The notes beneath the pieces were generated by a model. The model worked only from the letters and a program-made list of their open reading frames with translations, searched no databases and had not been told where the DNA came from. The position numbers and the translations under genes are program-made. This document shows positions 6,334 to 7,432 of a stretch of DNA of 7,432 nt, piece by piece (within the stretch, counting starts at the first letter, position 1; each line of letters opens with the position of its first letter). The stretch is from Candidatus Poseidonia sp. (GTDB lineage Archaea > Thermoplasmatota > Poseidoniia > Poseidoniales > Poseidoniaceae), in contig JALRLQ010000072.1 in the NCBI GenBank assembly GCA_023254365.1, positions 1-7,432 of the forward strand. Reading direction: 5' to 3'.

Positions 6334-7432
6334 ATGAGCGACCACCCCCCGGTTCGTACAGCCCTTTTCGAAGAACACCTGGCGCTTGATGCCAACATGG
6401 TCGATTTCCACGGTTTTGAATTGCCGATTTGGTACAGCAACATCCGAGATGAACACCTCGCCACACGAAGCGGCGCTGGCCTGTTTGATGTTTCGCACAT
6501 GGGCTCGTTTCGCTTTTCAGGCGATGGTGTAGCCGCCTGGCTGGAAGGGTTGGCCACCCAGCGCGTGACCAGCATCGGCTCGGGACGCTGCGCTTACACG
6601 CACTTTCTCGACAGGGATGGATTCCTGATCGACGACATGATTTTCGCTGTGGTGAGCGAGACAGAAATCCTCGGCGTACCCAACGCATCGATGATCGATG
6701 TCATGTGGGCTTGGTTCTCCCAATTCCTGCCAGAAGACGGCTCCATTCAACTCGAAAACCTCTCTGAGGCCACCTCCATTTTGGCCCTACAGGGCCCCGA
6801 TGCACAACGCATTCTCGATGCGTCTGTTGGCGAAGGCCAACACGTCGGTCGTTTCCGGTGGCGTTCGCTTTCCGAAAACGAACTCGGCTTGACCGGTTGG
6901 ATTCAAGGAACGGGCTACACGGGCGAGGCAGGCTACGAGATTTTTGTCCCCAACCAGCAGGCACCAGCCCTTTGGAGAGCCCTGATTTCGAACGGAGCAA
7001 CACCGGTCGGTTTGGGGGCCAGGGATACCCTTCGCCTCGAGAAGGGTTACCTTCTGTCCGGCGTTGATTTCTGTTCCCCTTCGCTGGCCCCCGATGGCGA
7101 TGACGGGTTCCTGGGCCGGGATTCGTGGGAGACCAACGTGCCGTTTGGTCTCGATATCGAACACGAATTCATCGGTCGTGACCGAGTGATGGGCCACCAA
7201 CCAAGTGATGCTCGTTGGTGGGGCATTCGCTACGTGGAGAAAGGCCCACTGCCACGTCCGGGCAAAGATGTGCAGGCGCTTGATGGGACGCCCATTGGTC
7301 GATTGACGTCGGGCGCTCCAGCACCCAGTCTTGACAACACGGGCATCGGTTTGGGTTACTTGAACGGTGTGAGCGAGGGCGACGAGGTGCTGATCGTTGC
7401 GAGTCCTCGGAAATCTGTTCGTGCCGTCGTTG
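6334..7432 (+). CDS. gcvT: Glycine cleavage system T protein (aminomethyltransferase), 3' end cut by window
   Basis: T protein of glycine cleavage: it releases ammonia from the aminomethyl-lipoyl H protein and passes the one-carbon unit to tetrahydrofolate (or the archaeal pterin equivalent). The 366 visible residues are nearly the full family length. Landmarks are LFEEH (11-15), MVDFHGFELP (22-31), EHLATRSGAGLFDVSHMG (40-57), IDDMI (99-103) with the folate-site Asp, PNAS (116-119), LALQGPDA (150-157), GTGYTGEAGYEIFVP (192-206), GLGARDTLRLEKGY (226-239) and EFIGRD (278-283). Between GVDF (243-246) and EFIGRD there are roughly a dozen more residues than usual, and the common DET-SPLEAGLGW stretch is altered to DSWETNVPFGL. 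I weighed DmdA and sarcosine/dimethylglycine dehydrogenase relatives, but the motifs fit GcvT best. The other glycine cleavage genes, if clustered, would lie downstream of the window. Confidence 0.88.
   Translation, partial: MSDHPPVRTALFEEHLALDANMVDFHGFELPIWYSNIRDEHLATRSGAGLFDVSHMGSFRFSGDGVAAWLEGLATQRVTSIGSGRCAYTHFLDRDGFLIDDMIFAVVSETEILGVPNASMIDVMWAWFSQFLPEDGSIQLENLSEATSILALQGPDAQRILDASVGEGQHVGRFRWRSLSENELGLTGWIQGTGYTGEAGYEIFVPNQQAPALWRALISNGATPVGLGARDTLRLEKGYLLSGVDFCSPSLAPDGDDGFLGRDSWETNVPFGLDIEHEFIGRDRVMGHQPSDARWWGIRYVEKGPLPRPGKDVQALDGTPIGRLTSGAPAPSLDNTGIGLGYLNGVSEGDEVLIVASPRKSVRAVV

Noticed and set aside
6334..7432. GcvT-like protein as a DMSP demethylase (DmdA)
   Set aside because: Motifs such as MVDFHGFELP, FDVSHMG, IDDMI and GARDTLRLE fit classical GcvT; I do not see the DmdA-type N-terminus I recall.

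Overview
The window looks like archaeal chromosome, most likely a marine Poseidoniales (Marine Group II) relative. The reasons are compact operons with short overlaps, an archaeal-style HTH-ThiN regulator, start codons without Shine-Dalgarno sequences on the plus strand, acidic protein tails, and GcvT and decarboxylase sequences of the kind I associate with that group. The lineage is an inference from memory; no rRNA or other phylogenetic marker lies in the window.

Left part (about 60-4464, all minus strand): one tightly packed thiamine-uptake operon, transcribed right to left. It begins with a DNA-binding protein fused to a ThiN (thiamine-phosphate synthase-like) domain (ThiR-type regulator). 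A lipoprotein thiamine-binding protein (ThiB), a double-length membrane permease (ThiP) and a short ATPase (ThiQ) follow. The junctions are a 4-nt gap, an ATGA overlap and an 11-nt overlap, so the four genes are almost certainly co-transcribed. The simplest model is that the regulator senses a thiamine metabolite and controls its own operon, so that ThiB captures thiamine outside the cell and ThiPQ imports it.

Middle (4465-4864): a 400-bp, AT-richer divergent intergenic region. It has no convincing gene, but it holds several short palindromes and repeats that are candidate operators or promoter elements for the thiamine operon and for the gene on the other side.

Right part (4865-7432, plus strand): a complete PLP-dependent group II decarboxylase of the glutamate/cysteine-sulfinate/aspartate type, then after 47 nt a glycine-cleavage T protein (GcvT) that runs off the window lacking only its last few residues. 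These two may form a short amino-acid/one-carbon transcription unit, or gcvT may have its own promoter.

The points most worth following are the self-contained regulator-plus-transporter cassette, the ThiN domain of the regulator that still carries the Arg/His pair linked to catalysis in ThiN enzymes, the repeats in the divergent promoter region, and the unknown substrate of the animal-like acidic amino-acid decarboxylase.
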